DNA of 64,000 bases from an uncultured Ignatzschineria sp. (GCA_945639195.1 CALZEE010000003.1:124001-188000); one strand, 5' to 3'; numbered from the stretch's first letter, positions 17,714 to 28,072 are shown. Numbers and translations: made by a program. Notes: a model not told the origin generated them from the sequence alone.

Positions 17714-19149
17714 TTACTCATGAAGCCAAATGCTCATATCGATCATATCTGGCGTTATTCTATCATTCTCATCACTATTTCTTGCCTGCTCAGAAGAGAC
17801 TTCTCGCGCTGGCTTTTCATTCGGTTTTACTTGCGTTGAACGTTCGGTTTTAGGCGTTTCCACAACTTTTAAAGAATCTTTTGGGGCATCTTTTACAGGG
17901 TCGCTAACTTCAATTTCAGCCCTAGCTTTATCTATGGATTTATCGGTAGTTTCAACGACTGCTTCCGCAATACCCTCTTCTACCTCATCCACTGCTATAT
18001 CAGCTGGCTCATCAATCGGCTCATCCCGAATAATCGTGAGCTCTTCAATAATACGCTCGGCTAAAAGTCGTTGACCTGCCACCGTAAAGTGAATCCCATC
18101 ATTGGTTCGTACCTTTTGATTCCCTTTTTCCGTTTCTGCATAAGCATTATATTTCTCATCACTACAGCCAAGAATATCGCTTGTAGGAATATAACGACCA
18201 TTGAACTTCGCCATCTCAGATTCATACAAAGTATTGAGATACACCATATCGGTATGAAGCTTCGTTTTACGCATACACGGTGCGCCAAGCCAAATCACCG
18301 GTAAATCATGCTTTTTCGCCGATAATATAATGCTCTGAATACGAGATCGATACACGCGCTCCCAATCTGCTTTTTTGAAACGGAGATATTGTTTACGCCC
18401 TGGAACAGGGAAATCCCAAGGGTCATTCGCCCCAAGATACACCACAACTGCTTTAATCCCTTTATCGCTGTTTAATGTCTCTTCTACGACTTTCGGCCAG
18501 TTATAAAAATTAGGATACGCAAGCCCAGTACTCTGCTTACTTAAATCAACACCATCAATATTCTCGCTACGATAGAGTGATTGCCTCACTCTTGGCGCAA
18601 CCCCTTGCATCAAAGAATCCCCTACAAAAAAGAGCTTGTCCCCCGCCGTGACAACAACATCGCTTGGCAATTGAGGAATCATCGGTCCAACAAATGCTTC
18701 ATTACTCGCATCAATGCCGGCAATACTCCCTAATGCCAAAGATCCCAGTGAATCATCATTGGTGACATTATCTTTGGAATCCGCTAAAGGCGACTGCCCC
18801 ATTGCCAGAAGCGCCTCTAAATCATCCGCAGAAAAATCAGCGTCAACATCGGTCTTAAGATCCCCATCAGCATCTTGAGGATTCCCGGCATTTGCTTCCG
18901 CGCGGGCAATCGCTTCCGAAATATCTGTCTCGATATCCATCGCACTCCCACTTCCCACCGCTTTTTCTGTAGGGGAAGTATTGTTCGGTTCCGCGCTATC
19001 TAACACACCTTTGCCCCAACGCTCTATCGCAATTAACGGCGAATCCGTATGGTAAGTTTGTGCCCAATATGTATTAATCGAATCCCGATAAAGATAGAAA
19101 ATCCCCACTAGAGTGACGACGAGAATATATGCAATTTTTGTTTTTTCAT
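17714..19149 (-). CDS. PatB/PacB-like peptidoglycan O-acetyltransferase (SGNH), start apparently frameshifted
   Basis: SGNH domain: VGDSLMQGVAPR (Ser near residue 175), YLGANDPWDF and DGIHFTVAGQ. Ahead of it lie one membrane segment (IAYILVVTLVGIFYLY) and an acidic linker; behind it a ~110-residue charged tail. Such proteins take acetyl groups exported by the MBOAT partner and put them on peptidoglycan. The only ATG with a good binding site (AAGGAGTGAGAGAG, ATG at 19149) is one base out of frame with the rest: it is followed by six A, where seven would give MKKTKIAYILVV. No other plausible start is in frame. This may be a phase-variable tract, slippage, a mutation or a sequencing error. Confidence 0.75.
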
Positions 19150-19161
19150 CTCTCTCACTCC

Positions 19162-20622
19162 TTAGAAACTCGCATAGATAAATTGAGGAATACCCGATGG
19201 TGCGAGCGTAATGACAACCCATAATATGCCGACAAAAAGAATCGGCAATAGCAGCCAAGGAATCCGTTTTATCCCATCTACAAATAGATTCGGTACTTTC
19301 GTTAAGAGAGGATAAATAGCAAAGATCATGACAATTAATCCTAACAAGATTCCCAATGCCGGCAATTGCGCACTAATATCTGCAGTATTCGTAAAGAGCG
19401 ATGAGATATATACCATTGAATCATCGAAGCTTTCACTTCTAAAGAAGAGCCAACCGATACAGACATAGTTAAAGGTTAAGAAGCGATAGAGATATTTTTT
19501 CCACTCTAAAACATCCTGCTTAAAGAAATCCTTAATCTCTGCCGGATTCATGCCTTTATGCGCTAAAGATTGCGCATGAATTTTATCTTTAATATTCAGA
19601 AACACAACGCCCACGCCGTGAATCGCTCCCCAGATAAGGAAATTCAAGGTCTCTCCATGCCACAAGCCTGATAGCACCATCGCAATCATTACGTTGATCT
19701 GGGTAAAGGTAAATCCGCGCTTATTACCCCCAAGCGGAATATAGATATAATCCTGAATCCAACGGGAAAGACTAATGTGCCATCGCGTCCAAAACAGCTT
19801 AAGACTTGTCGCCAAGTAAGGCGCATTAAAGTTTACCGGCAATTTAAAGCCCAGTAATAATGCAATACCGGTAACTAAATCAGTATAGCCAGAGAAGTTA
19901 AGATAGATCTCCACAGCATAAGCATAAACCCCAAGAATCAGCTCGATCACATGATATTCACTAGGGTTATCAAAAACAGGTTTTACAAAGGTTTGTGAGA
20001 AAAAAGCACTGAGCCAATAGACCTTGATCACTGCAAGGATAATCAGCATAAATGCCCGATGCGCCTCTGTAATAGTTCTCGGCTCTTTCGCTTGAATCTG
20101 CGGCATAAAGGTTTTCGCCCGATTAATCGGCCCGGCAATGACACTCGGAAAGAAGGAGAGAAAGAGCGCAAAATCAAAGAAGCTAACCGGCGTCATCTCT
20201 TTACGATAGAGAGAGACCAAGTAACTCACCGAGTGGAATGTGTAAAAAGAGATTCCAATGGGTAAAATCAATTCTGTTATAGGAAGAGATAGGTCAATTC
20301 CCAAATGCGTCAATTGCGCCTGCATCTCTGGGACAAAAAAGTTAAAGTATTTAAAAACCGCTAAGTTACCAATGCCAGCAATAATCGCCGCCACTAGCCA
20401 TAGTTTTGGCCGAGGGCTATAGACAATGCCGGAAGAGAGCAGATAAATAACGGTGCTATAAACGCCAATAATCACTGCAAAGTTCACATTAAAAAGCCCT
20501 ATAATCAGGTAACTACTCACCAAAAGCAGGGTATTTTGAAGCGCGACTGATGATCGTAGACTCCAATAAATCAGGAAAAAAACTACAAAAACAGCCGAAA
20601 ACTCTATTGATAGATAACTCAC
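19162..20622 (-). CDS. MBOAT-family acyltransferase, PatA/PacA-like
   Basis: 486 residues with about ten or more membrane helices. MBOAT signatures are present: the RWHISLSRWIQDYIYIPLGG block and the catalytic His in LSGLWHGETLNFLIWG. The family (AlgI, DltB, PatA) moves acyl groups across the inner membrane. Together with the following SGNH acetyltransferase and Ape1-like esterase, export of acetyl groups for peptidoglycan O-acetylation is the best reading; alginate-type acetylation is less likely as no alginate genes are present. Start is GTG at 20622 with an AAGG-type site. The next gene begins about 12 bases after its stop. Confidence 0.88.
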   Translation of the reverse strand: MSYLSIEFSAVFVVFFLIYWSLRSSVALQNTLLLVSSYLIIGLFNVNFAVIIGVYSTVIYLLSSGIVYSPRPKLWLVAAIIAGIGNLAVFKYFNFFVPEMQAQLTHLGIDLSLPITELILPIGISFYTFHSVSYLVSLYRKEMTPVSFFDFALFLSFFPSVIAGPINRAKTFMPQIQAKEPRTITEAHRAFMLIILAVIKVYWLSAFFSQTFVKPVFDNPSEYHVIELILGVYAYAVEIYLNFSGYTDLVTGIALLLGFKLPVNFNAPYLATSLKLFWTRWHISLSRWIQDYIYIPLGGNKRGFTFTQINVMIAMVLSGLWHGETLNFLIWGAIHGVGVVFLNIKDKIHAQSLAHKGMNPAEIKDFFKQDVLEWKKYLYRFLTFNYVCIGWLFFRSESFDDSMVYISSLFTNTADISAQLPALGILLGLIVMIFAIYPLLTKVPNLFVDGIKRIPWLLLPILFVGILWVVITLAPSGIPQFIYASF

Positions 20623-20713
20623 AATCCAACCTTACTTATCGATTATTATAATTTTAGTGCAGCCCTTCATCGCATCTCATAATCTGAGGCAACAAACTCT
20701 CTGATTCTATCAT

Positions 20714-21058
20714 TTGTTGTTATCATTTAATAATCATCTCGTTGATTTCAAGGTTCATAATTCAATTTCGGATGCTTTTTACTCACTACAGTCCAATTTA
20801 AAGCAGACCTGTGGCATGCCCTTATGGTTCGATCTCTCAACAGAAAATGATACACTCAAAGTATGTAAGTATATTCAAACCTACTTATATCTAGACAAAG
20901 ATATCCTTCTTAATCGGCAAAAAAGTAATGATAGCTCTCTACTTATTTGTCTATCACTCAATTATAAGATCACTTATAAGAGCGATTTTTCTTTGACCTT
21001 ACCTCACTTCACCGCCCTTATTCCCGGCAATCGATTGATCCTAAAAAGGTTATTCTGA
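20714..21058 (+). CDS. doubtful small open frame
   Basis: 115 codons from a TTG, no clear ribosome binding site, no recognised domain. The translation contains SYKITYKSDFSLTLPHF-like stretches without signal peptide. It fills the gap between the divergent MBOAT gene and the next secreted orphan. Could be chance or a decayed gene. Confidence 0.2.
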   Translation: MLLSFNNHLVDFKVHNSISDAFYSLQSNLKQTCGMPLWFDLSTENDTLKVCKYIQTYLYLDKDILLNRQKSNDSSLLICLSLNYKITYKSDFSLTLPHFTALIPGNRLILKRLF

Positions 21059-21126
21059 TAATGCCCCCTATAGAACACGGATGATTCTATTTCCCCCCAC
21101 TGATCCCACTTAACAAGGATGTTTTC

Positions 21127-21879
21127 GTGCAAAAAACAGTTATTTCATCTCTCCTCGCGCCCCTACTCTTTTTATCGGCATCCTTTGCTGATTCGCTCAT
21201 TACGCAAGGAGAACCGCAGATCCAAAATGGCAAAATCTGCGTAGAATTCTCCATCAAGAAACAAGGCTTTGAAAGTAACGACTTCTGTATGCGCCAAGTG
21301 GCAGAGAAAGAGGTCTCTTTAGCGGTATCCCCCAATTTTGTGAAGCGATACTATCTTCTTACCGGCGATAACCTCACGGAAGAGCATCATAGCGCGACCG
21401 GTAATATCGGCTTCTCTATAATTAAACTTGGCCCGAGCAAAACAGATCCTCTCGATAAGCATGCAGAAGATGAGCGCTTTGATATCTCCCTTGGATTCTT
21501 TGGGAAAGCGCTGTCAGAATTTATGTTTAAAAATATTGGCCCTGACAATCATGCATTTCTCACGGAATCGATGACAAGTTATCAGGGCATGGAATCTGGT
21601 GGTATCAATATCATTGGCGAAAATGACACAAAAATCTTCACCCGTTATATCCCGACAATGAGTAGCGATTTGGGATATGTCGGCGACGAAGCAATTGCCG
21701 AGATCATCACCTACTCGCTCCACTTCATCAAGGACTCACAGGCTGCTGTTTACCCGCTACAGATTACCCTAAATGGCACATTAGATGGTATTACCTATCA
21801 GCAAGAACCGTACATCTTCCACTTTGATGAAACAACCAATAATTACATTACGCCAAAGAATTACCCCCTGAATTTTTAG
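21127..21879 (+). CDS. secreted protein of unknown function
   Basis: 250 residues with a clear signal peptide (QKTVISSLLAPLLFLSASFAD, cleavage near residue 21). The mature part has a Cys pair (KICVEF ... NDFCMRQ) likely forming a disulfide in the periplasm, and a long soluble domain with no motif I know. The C-terminal region resembles DUF3298-type proteins in spacing (FFGKALSEFMF, LHFIKDSQAAVYPLQI), but that is a weak impression. Start is GTG at 21127 with AAGGAT upstream. Followed by two hairpins. Monocistronic. Confidence 0.65.
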   Translation: MQKTVISSLLAPLLFLSASFADSLITQGEPQIQNGKICVEFSIKKQGFESNDFCMRQVAEKEVSLAVSPNFVKRYYLLTGDNLTEEHHSATGNIGFSIIKLGPSKTDPLDKHAEDERFDISLGFFGKALSEFMFKNIGPDNHAFLTESMTSYQGMESGGINIIGENDTKIFTRYIPTMSSDLGYVGDEAIAEIITYSLHFIKDSQAAVYPLQITLNGTLDGITYQQEPYIFHFDETTNNYITPKNYPLNF

Positions 21880-21885
21880 AACTTT

Positions 21886-21912
21886 AAAGCCTTTAATGCA
21901 TTTAAAGGCTTT
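21886..21912 (+). terminator. first hairpin after the secreted orphan
   Basis: AAAGCCTTTA ATGCATT TAAAGGCTTT, a perfect 10-base stem seven bases after the stop codon. Confidence 0.65.
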
Positions 21913-21936
21913 AGCACCTATAAAACGCCTCACAAC

Positions 21937-21973
21937 AAAAAGCCTAGTGATACTGCATCACTAGGCTTTCTTC
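21937..21973. terminator. bidirectional terminator, secreted orphan and autotransporter
   Basis: AAAAAGCCTAGTGAT ACTGC ATCACTAGGCTTTCTT. A-run on the left serves the minus-strand autotransporter, T-rich right side the plus-strand gene. Confidence 0.85.
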
Positions 21974-22014
21974 TTTCAACATCTTTAACTACGGTTACTG
22001 ATTACACATAAAAC

Positions 22015-25000
22015 CTATCTAAAATCATAACGTAATTCAAATTTCACTTTAGTATCACGATAACTTGAAGATGACTTGCCTTGAGCATAGGAGAGACTTC
22101 CCCCCATCTTCCAATCTTGATTCAATTTAGAAACAACACCGGCTTCTAACTGATAGATATTACGCATATCTTTCGCAGCGAAGGCTGTTCTACCCTTTTG
22201 ACTTTCAACGGCAATCTCAAACGGCTTTGTATTATGGAAATAGTTAACTTCAACATAAGGCGTTGTTGTGCCATTAAAGAGCACATTTTCGCCATATAAT
22301 CTTGCGCCTAAACGCATCTCAATATTTCCACGATTACTCGATACTACCGCACCACTTCGCTCTCTATGCGTATCTGCTTTTACACCCATATAGGTGAATT
22401 GCGCCTGAGGCTGGAGATATACATTATCTGAAAGATTAAATGCATATCCTCCCTCGATAGAGGCAACAAACCCTTTTGAATGATACTTCTCAGCAGAGCC
22501 ATCACGGTTATCAATCTTATTACTCACATTCACATACTGTACCCATGAATCAAGGTAGCGATGCTCTGTGGGCGTATAAGATCCATAAACCCCAAGGGCG
22601 AAACCATTATTACTAAAGTCAGCTTTGGTTCCTGCACGATTGTTTCTCGCCGTTCCCGTAGTGTGTCCTAATGCTGCCATAACCCCTACTTGATACGTCT
22701 CATCTCGAACAAGATCTTTCCCTAAATGAATCGTATAGTAATCCGCTTTCGCTGAAAGGTCTGACGATAGTGATGTACCTATTTTATTAAAGCCCGCCTG
22801 TGCTCTCATCCACAATCCTTTTTCACCAGGAAGATAGATACGATCATGGAATTTAAGATTAAACATCGTATTCGCAGCTTGTAAGTTCGATAAATATCCC
22901 ATCATTTCTGGGCTATAAACCGGTACTTTAGGCGCTTCTGGATCTTTCATTCCGCCTGGCTCATCCGGATCTGTTGGATTAACAGGTTCAGTTGGTTCCT
23001 CTGGATCAGTTGGTTCCTCTGGATCAGTTGGTTCCTCTGGATCAGTTGGTTCCGCCGGATCAGTTGGTTCCGCCGGATCAGTTGGTTCCGCTGGCTCTGT
23101 TGGTTCTACTGGTTCCGTTGGCTCAACTGGTTCTGTTGGTCCCTCAGGTTGATCAGTGGGTCCTGTTGGTCCCACTGGTCCTGTTGGTCCCACTGGTCCT
23201 GTTGGTCCCACTGGTCCTGTCGGATCTGTTGGCTTATCGGGATCAGCAGGTCCTGCCGATCCTGTCGGATCTGTTGGTTCAACGGGTTCAACTGGCTTCA
23301 CATAATCAAGCCCATCTGTTAAATACCAGTTTTCGCCGAACTTCTCTAAGGAAAGATCTGTCGCACCATAGCGAGTGCCTTCTTTTAATTTAAAAGTATC
23401 ATTACCGCTCTCATTCGTTGCAATTAACAAAATACCATTTTTAGTATAAGGACCTACTTCGCCGGTATTTACAATCGTAACCTCTGTATTTCCAGAAGCA
23501 ATACCATTAATTACTAACAGATCTTTATAGTCAGTATTCAATGGGTTCACTTCATCATCGATATCTGTACGCGCAACATCGCTTGCATCAACTTTACCGA
23601 AAATCAGTTTTCCGTTTTTCCCAACATAATCACCATTAATGGTCACAAGGCCCGTTGTACTACCTTCAACAGCACTGCCAATATAGATTGCGCCATTGTT
23701 CACCATATTCGCCAGCTGACTTCCTGCCGCGGCAAAAATCGTGCCATCGTTATTCATTTTTGCAATGTTAGGATGCTCTCCAAACTTCGCGTCAGATGCA
23801 AGATTAAGGGTTGCTTCTTCGCCAATATTCATCGTGCCGAGGAATTGATACTGCGCACCATTAATGGTTAAAACAGCGCCCGGCGTTAAATCAAACTTAT
23901 GTGCTTTAGAAACACCAAACTGTCCTTTCACTTCACCCGTGCCATTAAGAGTAATATCCCCTTTTGTGGCAATGAATGTCCCGTTTTCTGCTACATCAAA
24001 GCGCTCTTTAATAACAACATCACCCGCCGTTTTATAGCTTGCTTGATCTTCGATAGATACATGGCTTGCAGTTAATGACGCCTTTGCATCGCGGTCAATC
24101 GCATTTTTACTATCTTCTACAAAGTTCACTAACTGATCAAATGTAAGTTTTTCATCATCGCTATTAATCATTCCCGGAGCATGGAGTTTCATTCCTTCTG
24201 AACCATCAAATTCAGCTGCATCAAGAATCTTTGCCTCACCTTTCAAGGTAAAGTTACCAGTTTCAATCTGATTCCCTAAGAAGGCATTATGATTGACGCT
24301 ATCAGCACTATTAATCACAATATTTCCGGCATGAATAGTATTCTGAATCAACACAGTATTCGTATTATCGCTGCTTAATAATAGATCCTTTTTGATATCA
24401 ATATCACCATGTAAGGCAGAAAAATTCGTTGCTTTAGCTTGTGATGCATCAAAATTATTCGCCACCTCAACCTTACTGCCGTTCACATTAAAGAGATCAT
24501 TGCCGGTTAAAATAATGCTTCCACCAACTTTCAATGCGCTATTACTGCCTTCGTAAGAAGCATCATAAGCCTCGACATGGTATTTCATGATCGGATAGTT
24601 ATTATCATCATATCCTACGACTTCGCCAATACGCTCGAATGAGAGTCCATCATTAACAGAAACATTCTGATTTAAAAACTGCAAATCCCCTTTAACATCA
24701 AGGTGACTGTTTCTCGAAACAGTATGAAAACCTGTGCCATTTTCCGCACTCGCAAGAATATTTTTTTCAGCAACAAAACCAGAACCATCAGACACATGTA
24801 ATCCTGTGCCATTATCATCAAATGTCATGTTTTCTTGCACCGCCCCATGAGAGCCCCCACGAACAAACATTCTAGAACCATTTTTGAATACGTTATTCTG
24901 CCCTTTTAAATTAAAACGGCTGCTATCGCTTGTAAATTCAGCCCCACGACCATCAAATGAACCTAAGAACCGAATATCGCCATTCACGGTTAAATCACTA

Positions 25001-25797
25001 TTATCGACTAAATAAAACGCACCGCCTGATTGATCATAAATAGGATCTGCATAGCCTGGAGCTGTCGTATCATCTGATTGATAAAGACCATCTCCATTTG
25101 CACCATTAAAGCTATTATCACAAACTGATGCCGAGCCGGTTACGCCTTCAGCACATCGTTTCATTTCACCCGTTTTACCCCACTGGGTTTCGGCATTTTG
25201 GAAGGTCAAATCATTAACTGATTGCGCAGCATTATAAAGTGTAACGTTAGTAAAACCTTCCATAACAAGATCATTATTCTCGCCTAAGGCATTACTTGTA
25301 CGACCATCAACACCAGAATCAAGGCCGCCTACAGCTAAAGTCACACCATCTGTGACCGTTGTTGTTCCTTTATAGCTATTACCCGTTGCATCCTTGGTCG
25401 TAATTTGAATTTCACGCCCATAACGATCCCCTGTAGAGGTTGGCTTTAATTGCCCATTTTTATCAAAATGCTCATCGTTCGGGTTCATCGACACAATGGG
25501 TCTATATTGTACATCTGTTGCTTTAAAGGTTACGGCTTTATCGCCCGTGATTGTTTGATCAAAGGTGATGCCACTAATAGATTTTGTCGCGAGATTATCA
25601 TTGATAATATTCAATGCCTTATCTGTTTCAATAACTGCTGACATGGCGATGCCACCAGATATTCCTGCAAGCAGAGAGGCCATCATTGCCTTTGCAATTT
25701 TACTACTTTTTTGTTTATGGTGAGATTTACCAAGCTCCGAAGTCACAACCCATTGATTAAGAGACACATTCCAGATTACTTTAAAAATTTTATTCAT
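22015..25797 (-). CDS. type Va autotransporter with collagen-like and proline-rich stalk
   Basis: 1260 residues. The N-terminus ([18 protein letters not shown]) is an extended signal peptide region followed by a long hydrophobic core. The passenger (~60-830) has beta-helix-like repeats (short VTING/LTLNG/NNDGTI segments) and a rare Cys pair near residue 230. A stalk of GPX triplets and T(D/E)P repeats spans about 835-940. The last ~280 residues are an autotransporter barrel ([10 protein letters not shown] ... KFELRYDFR). The barrel ends in Phe-Arg instead of the usual terminal Phe or Trp. The ATG at 25797 gives the standard leader. Single gene, with a long AT-rich upstream region. Likely adhesin; target unknown. 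Confidence 0.9.
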   Translation of the reverse strand: MNKIFKVIWNVSLNQWVVTSELGKSHHKQKSSKIAKAMMASLLAGISGGIAMSAVIETDKALNIINDNLATKSISGITFDQTITGDKAVTFKATDVQYRPIVSMNPNDEHFDKNGQLKPTSTGDRYGREIQITTKDATGNSYKGTTTVTDGVTLAVGGLDSGVDGRTSNALGENNDLVMEGFTNVTLYNAAQSVNDLTFQNAETQWGKTGEMKRCAEGVTGSASVCDNSFNGANGDGLYQSDDTTAPGYADPIYDQSGGAFYLVDNSDLTVNGDIRFLGSFDGRGAEFTSDSSRFNLKGQNNVFKNGSRMFVRGGSHGAVQENMTFDDNGTGLHVSDGSGFVAEKNILASAENGTGFHTVSRNSHLDVKGDLQFLNQNVSVNDGLSFERIGEVVGYDDNNYPIMKYHVEAYDASYEGSNSALKVGGSIILTGNDLFNVNGSKVEVANNFDASQAKATNFSALHGDIDIKKDLLLSSDNTNTVLIQNTIHAGNIVINSADSVNHNAFLGNQIETGNFTLKGEAKILDAAEFDGSEGMKLHAPGMINSDDEKLTFDQLVNFVEDSKNAIDRDAKASLTASHVSIEDQASYKTAGDVVIKERFDVAENGTFIATKGDITLNGTGEVKGQFGVSKAHKFDLTPGAVLTINGAQYQFLGTMNIGEEATLNLASDAKFGEHPNIAKMNNDGTIFAAAGSQLANMVNNGAIYIGSAVEGSTTGLVTINGDYVGKNGKLIFGKVDASDVARTDIDDEVNPLNTDYKDLLVINGIASGNTEVTIVNTGEVGPYTKNGILLIATNESGNDTFKLKEGTRYGATDLSLEKFGENWYLTDGLDYVKPVEPVEPTDPTGSAGPADPDKPTDPTGPVGPTGPVGPTGPVGPTGPTDQPEGPTEPVEPTEPVEPTEPAEPTDPAEPTDPAEPTDPEEPTDPEEPTDPEEPTEPVNPTDPDEPGGMKDPEAPKVPVYSPEMMGYLSNLQAANTMFNLKFHDRIYLPGEKGLWMRAQAGFNKIGTSLSSDLSAKADYYTIHLGKDLVRDETYQVGVMAALGHTTGTARNNRAGTKADFSNNGFALGVYGSYTPTEHRYLDSWVQYVNVSNKIDNRDGSAEKYHSKGFVASIEGGYAFNLSDNVYLQPQAQFTYMGVKADTHRERSGAVVSSNRGNIEMRLGARLYGENVLFNGTTTPYVEVNYFHNTKPFEIAVESQKGRTAFAAKDMRNIYQLEAGVVSKLNQDWKMGGSLSYAQGKSSSSYRDTKVKFELRYDFR
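22991..23134 (-). repeat. 18-bp tandem repeat, about 8 units (T-D/E-P stalk)
   Basis: Plus-strand unit GTTGGTTCCTCTGGATCA, three identical copies, then diverged GTTGGTTCCGCCGGATCA copies and further variants. In frame, it encodes six-residue proline/acidic repeats of the autotransporter stalk. Such repeats vary in number by slippage. Confidence 0.85.
23159..23212 (-). repeat. 18-bp tandem repeat, 3 exact units (collagen-like GPX)
   Basis: Plus-strand unit GGTCCTGTTGGTCCCACT three times without change, then a partial fourth. It encodes GPVGPT, giving seven consecutive Gly-Pro-X triplets. Confidence 0.9.
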
Positions 25798-26369
25798 AAA
25801 TTCCATAGTTAGGGTGTAAAAATTATTGAGGAATTGTTACACAACTACTGATCTACATCAATAAACGTATAAAATATTTACAAATACTTACAATTTTTAA
25901 GCGGCCGATTAAATAAACAACAGCGCACTCATGATCAATAAACACACAAAAAAAATAAATAAGAAAAGAATTGCTAACACTTAAGCAAAGAGAAAATATG
26001 GCAAATTCACAACTTAACGCATTGAAAATAAACAAATAAAGCGACATAAAAATAGATTTAAAATACAATTTTATTTTATTAATGATATCAATAAAATCCT
26101 TAAATCATGATTTAACAAAATGTAATCTTTACATCTTTTTACACAAATACTCCCACAAATTCGTTAAAAAATTTAAGTGAACAGACAATTAATGACAAGT
26201 CGTGCATTGAATAATGATATTAAAAGTAATCAACCTCTAATAAAGATCGGCACTTTAATTCTTTTGAGATGAGAGAAATTTTTTTTTAGGATAAAAATGC
26301 CAATTTTATATATGATGAACACTCACCCACTTAAAAGGGAGATCCCCCTTAAAATGAGGAGTTCTGACA
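25798..26369. other. long AT-rich intergenic region, autotransporter and methyltransferase promoters
   Basis: 570 bases, very AT-rich, no credible gene (a 71-codon minus-strand frame at 25853-26068 has no binding site and is low-complexity). It must carry the divergent promoters. A run of nine T at 26279-26287 lies about 85 bases before the methyltransferase start. The composition would suit binding by H-NS-like proteins, which is inference. Confidence 0.5.
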
Positions 26370-26960
26370 GTGGTCAATACCAAAAAATATTACGATGAGC
26401 ACGCACACTTATTTTTTGAGAATACAGTGAATGTTGATATGACAAAGCTCTATCAAACTTTCATACGCTATCTCCCCAAAGATGCCTGCGTACTAGACAT
26501 TGGTTGTGGCTCAGGACGAGATACTCTCTACTTCTTAAAACAAGGTTTCAAGGTTGAGGCTTTTGATTACTCTGAAAATCTCGTTGCCTTAGCAACGAAA
26601 CATACGGGTATTCCTGTTGCGTTCAAAAGCTTCTATGATCTTGCTGATGATGGTCGATTTGATGGGATTTGGGCTTGCGCCTCTCTTTTGCACTGCGATA
26701 GAGATCGTCTCCCAGAAGTATTCACGAAAATTATCACTGCGCTCAAGCCTCAAGGCATTTTTTATGTGTCTTTTAAACTAGGTAATCTTGATCGTATTAA
26801 AGAAGGTCGTGCGTTTACCGATCTTAGTCAGGCGCAAGCAAAAATACTCCTCAATCATTTCGATAATATCCTCCTACTTGAACAATGGATATCTTCCGAT
26901 AATAGAAGTGATCGCAATGATGAGTGGTTAAATATCATTATTCAAAAGGAGGGTTCGTAA
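26370..26960 (+). CDS. class I SAM-dependent methyltransferase paired with an HNH nuclease
   Basis: 196 residues. Motif I is VLDIGCGSGRD (residues ~41-51), followed by the acidic loop VEAFDYS and GIWACASLLHC. This is a COG2227/UbiG-type small methyltransferase fold. It lacks the (D/N/S)PP(Y/F/W) motif of DNA amino-methyltransferases and the PC motif of cytosine-C5 enzymes, so it may modify a nucleotide, RNA, protein or small molecule. GTG start at 26370 with AGGAG upstream. The HNH gene starts three bases after its stop. Confidence 0.8.
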   Translation: MVNTKKYYDEHAHLFFENTVNVDMTKLYQTFIRYLPKDACVLDIGCGSGRDTLYFLKQGFKVEAFDYSENLVALATKHTGIPVAFKSFYDLADDGRFDGIWACASLLHCDRDRLPEVFTKIITALKPQGIFYVSFKLGNLDRIKEGRAFTDLSQAQAKILLNHFDNILLLEQWISSDNRSDRNDEWLNIIIQKEGS

Positions 26961-26962
26961 AG

Positions 26963-28072
26963 ATGCCATCCCTTTTATCACCACAGACGCCTATCCCTTC
27001 TGCTCAAATCCAGCTTCAGTTCCTCACGGATATCCAGCAGTTATTGCAACTAGCAGAAACAACCTCTACCTATAAATATGCACTACTACTCAGTATTACG
27101 CGCCTCGCTATTGAACAAGGCGAAGCTTCGGGCAATGCTCTCACGCTAAAAATTGAAGATATCGCTGAAAAGTTTATAGAGCTCTATTGGAATCAAGCGC
27201 GTCCTTTCCATTTTGATAATGAACATGCCCTCATTCTTAATCAAAATAGCGGATCAGCCCAAGCAAAAGTCATCTCTTTAATTATTGAGATGCAAAAAAA
27301 TGCACCTACGATCACTCAAGCAAGAATGCAGTCCACTGCTTGGCATCAACTCAAAAAATCGATTTCCCAAGTTATTCGCAACAATCCGCTAGAACGCCTA
27401 CAAATTATCAACCGAGTGCCTATTGAATTTCTTTATCGATATGCGGATTGCTCGAGTAGTGAATTATCCCTACTTCCCAATGTTATGCATTGCTTAAGAA
27501 GTTTTAACGTTATTATTGAAGAGCTCTGCCAAAAAGCATGGACTGATAATGTTCGTCTCAATAAACACAACAATCACTTACTCGATAACCTTCCAGATCT
27601 GGATACCTTCTTATTTGAGTCTAATCGCAACCAACTCCAAAAAGCCTATCCTATCTTGCAAGAGATCCAAGATAATCGTTGCTTCTATTGTGGAAAAACC
27701 ATCACTAAAGCCAAAGGCGCAGTCGATCATTTTATTCCTTGGTCGCTCTATCAATATGATACCGCTCATAATTTTGTATTAACTGATCAAACCTGTAACT
27801 CCCAAAAAAGTAACATGCTCGCAGCACCTCAGTTTTATGAAAAATGGCTCAGTCGTAACATACAATATAATGCGGTCATAACCCAAAAAATTGGAAGTAT
27901 CGGCTTTATTGCAGATAAGCACCGTTCTGAAAGTATTGCGGCATGGGCATATCACTTATTTGATTCTCAAAATAGTCCGATCAACTTTTGGAATCCGCTT
28001 CAAGCTGCCCCGCGAATGACAGACTCAAATACATCATCAACGATAAACCCCCTTGTTTCATCTCGCCCTTAA
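26963..28072 (+). CDS. HNH endonuclease family protein
   Basis: 369 residues. The N-terminal ~230 residues are helical and of unknown function (STYKYALLLSITRLAIEQGE). The HNH domain follows: CFYCGK (near residue 239), VDHFIPWSLY (~254) and TCNSQKSN (~277), i.e. zinc-coordinating Cys pairs and the catalytic His. The start at 26963 follows GGAGG; an earlier in-frame ATG lies inside the methyltransferase gene. A decayed relative is at 11964-13019. The two-gene unit looks like a restriction- or defence-type cassette, but no target is shown. Confidence 0.8.
   Translation: MPSLLSPQTPIPSAQIQLQFLTDIQQLLQLAETTSTYKYALLLSITRLAIEQGEASGNALTLKIEDIAEKFIELYWNQARPFHFDNEHALILNQNSGSAQAKVISLIIEMQKNAPTITQARMQSTAWHQLKKSISQVIRNNPLERLQIINRVPIEFLYRYADCSSSELSLLPNVMHCLRSFNVIIEELCQKAWTDNVRLNKHNNHLLDNLPDLDTFLFESNRNQLQKAYPILQEIQDNRCFYCGKTITKAKGAVDHFIPWSLYQYDTAHNFVLTDQTCNSQKSNMLAAPQFYEKWLSRNIQYNAVITQKIGSIGFIADKHRSESIAAWAYHLFDSQNSPINFWNPLQAAPRMTDSNTSSTINPLVSSRP

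Noticed and set aside
17730..18074. Plus-strand Ser-rich frame of 114 codons
   Set aside because: Antisense shadow of the acidic, low-complexity tail of the SGNH acetyltransferase.
22991..23230. Possible CRISPR-like array from tandem repeats
   Set aside because: The 18-bp units are directly tandem with no spacers and lie in frame in a gene.
22992..23393. 133-codon plus-strand frame with LVPLDQ-type repeats
   Set aside because: It is the antisense reading of the autotransporter's 18-bp repeats; no ribosome binding site and low complexity only.
26370..26960. DNA methyltransferase of a restriction-modification system
   Set aside because: No DPPY-type or PC motif; the fold looks like a small-molecule methyltransferase.
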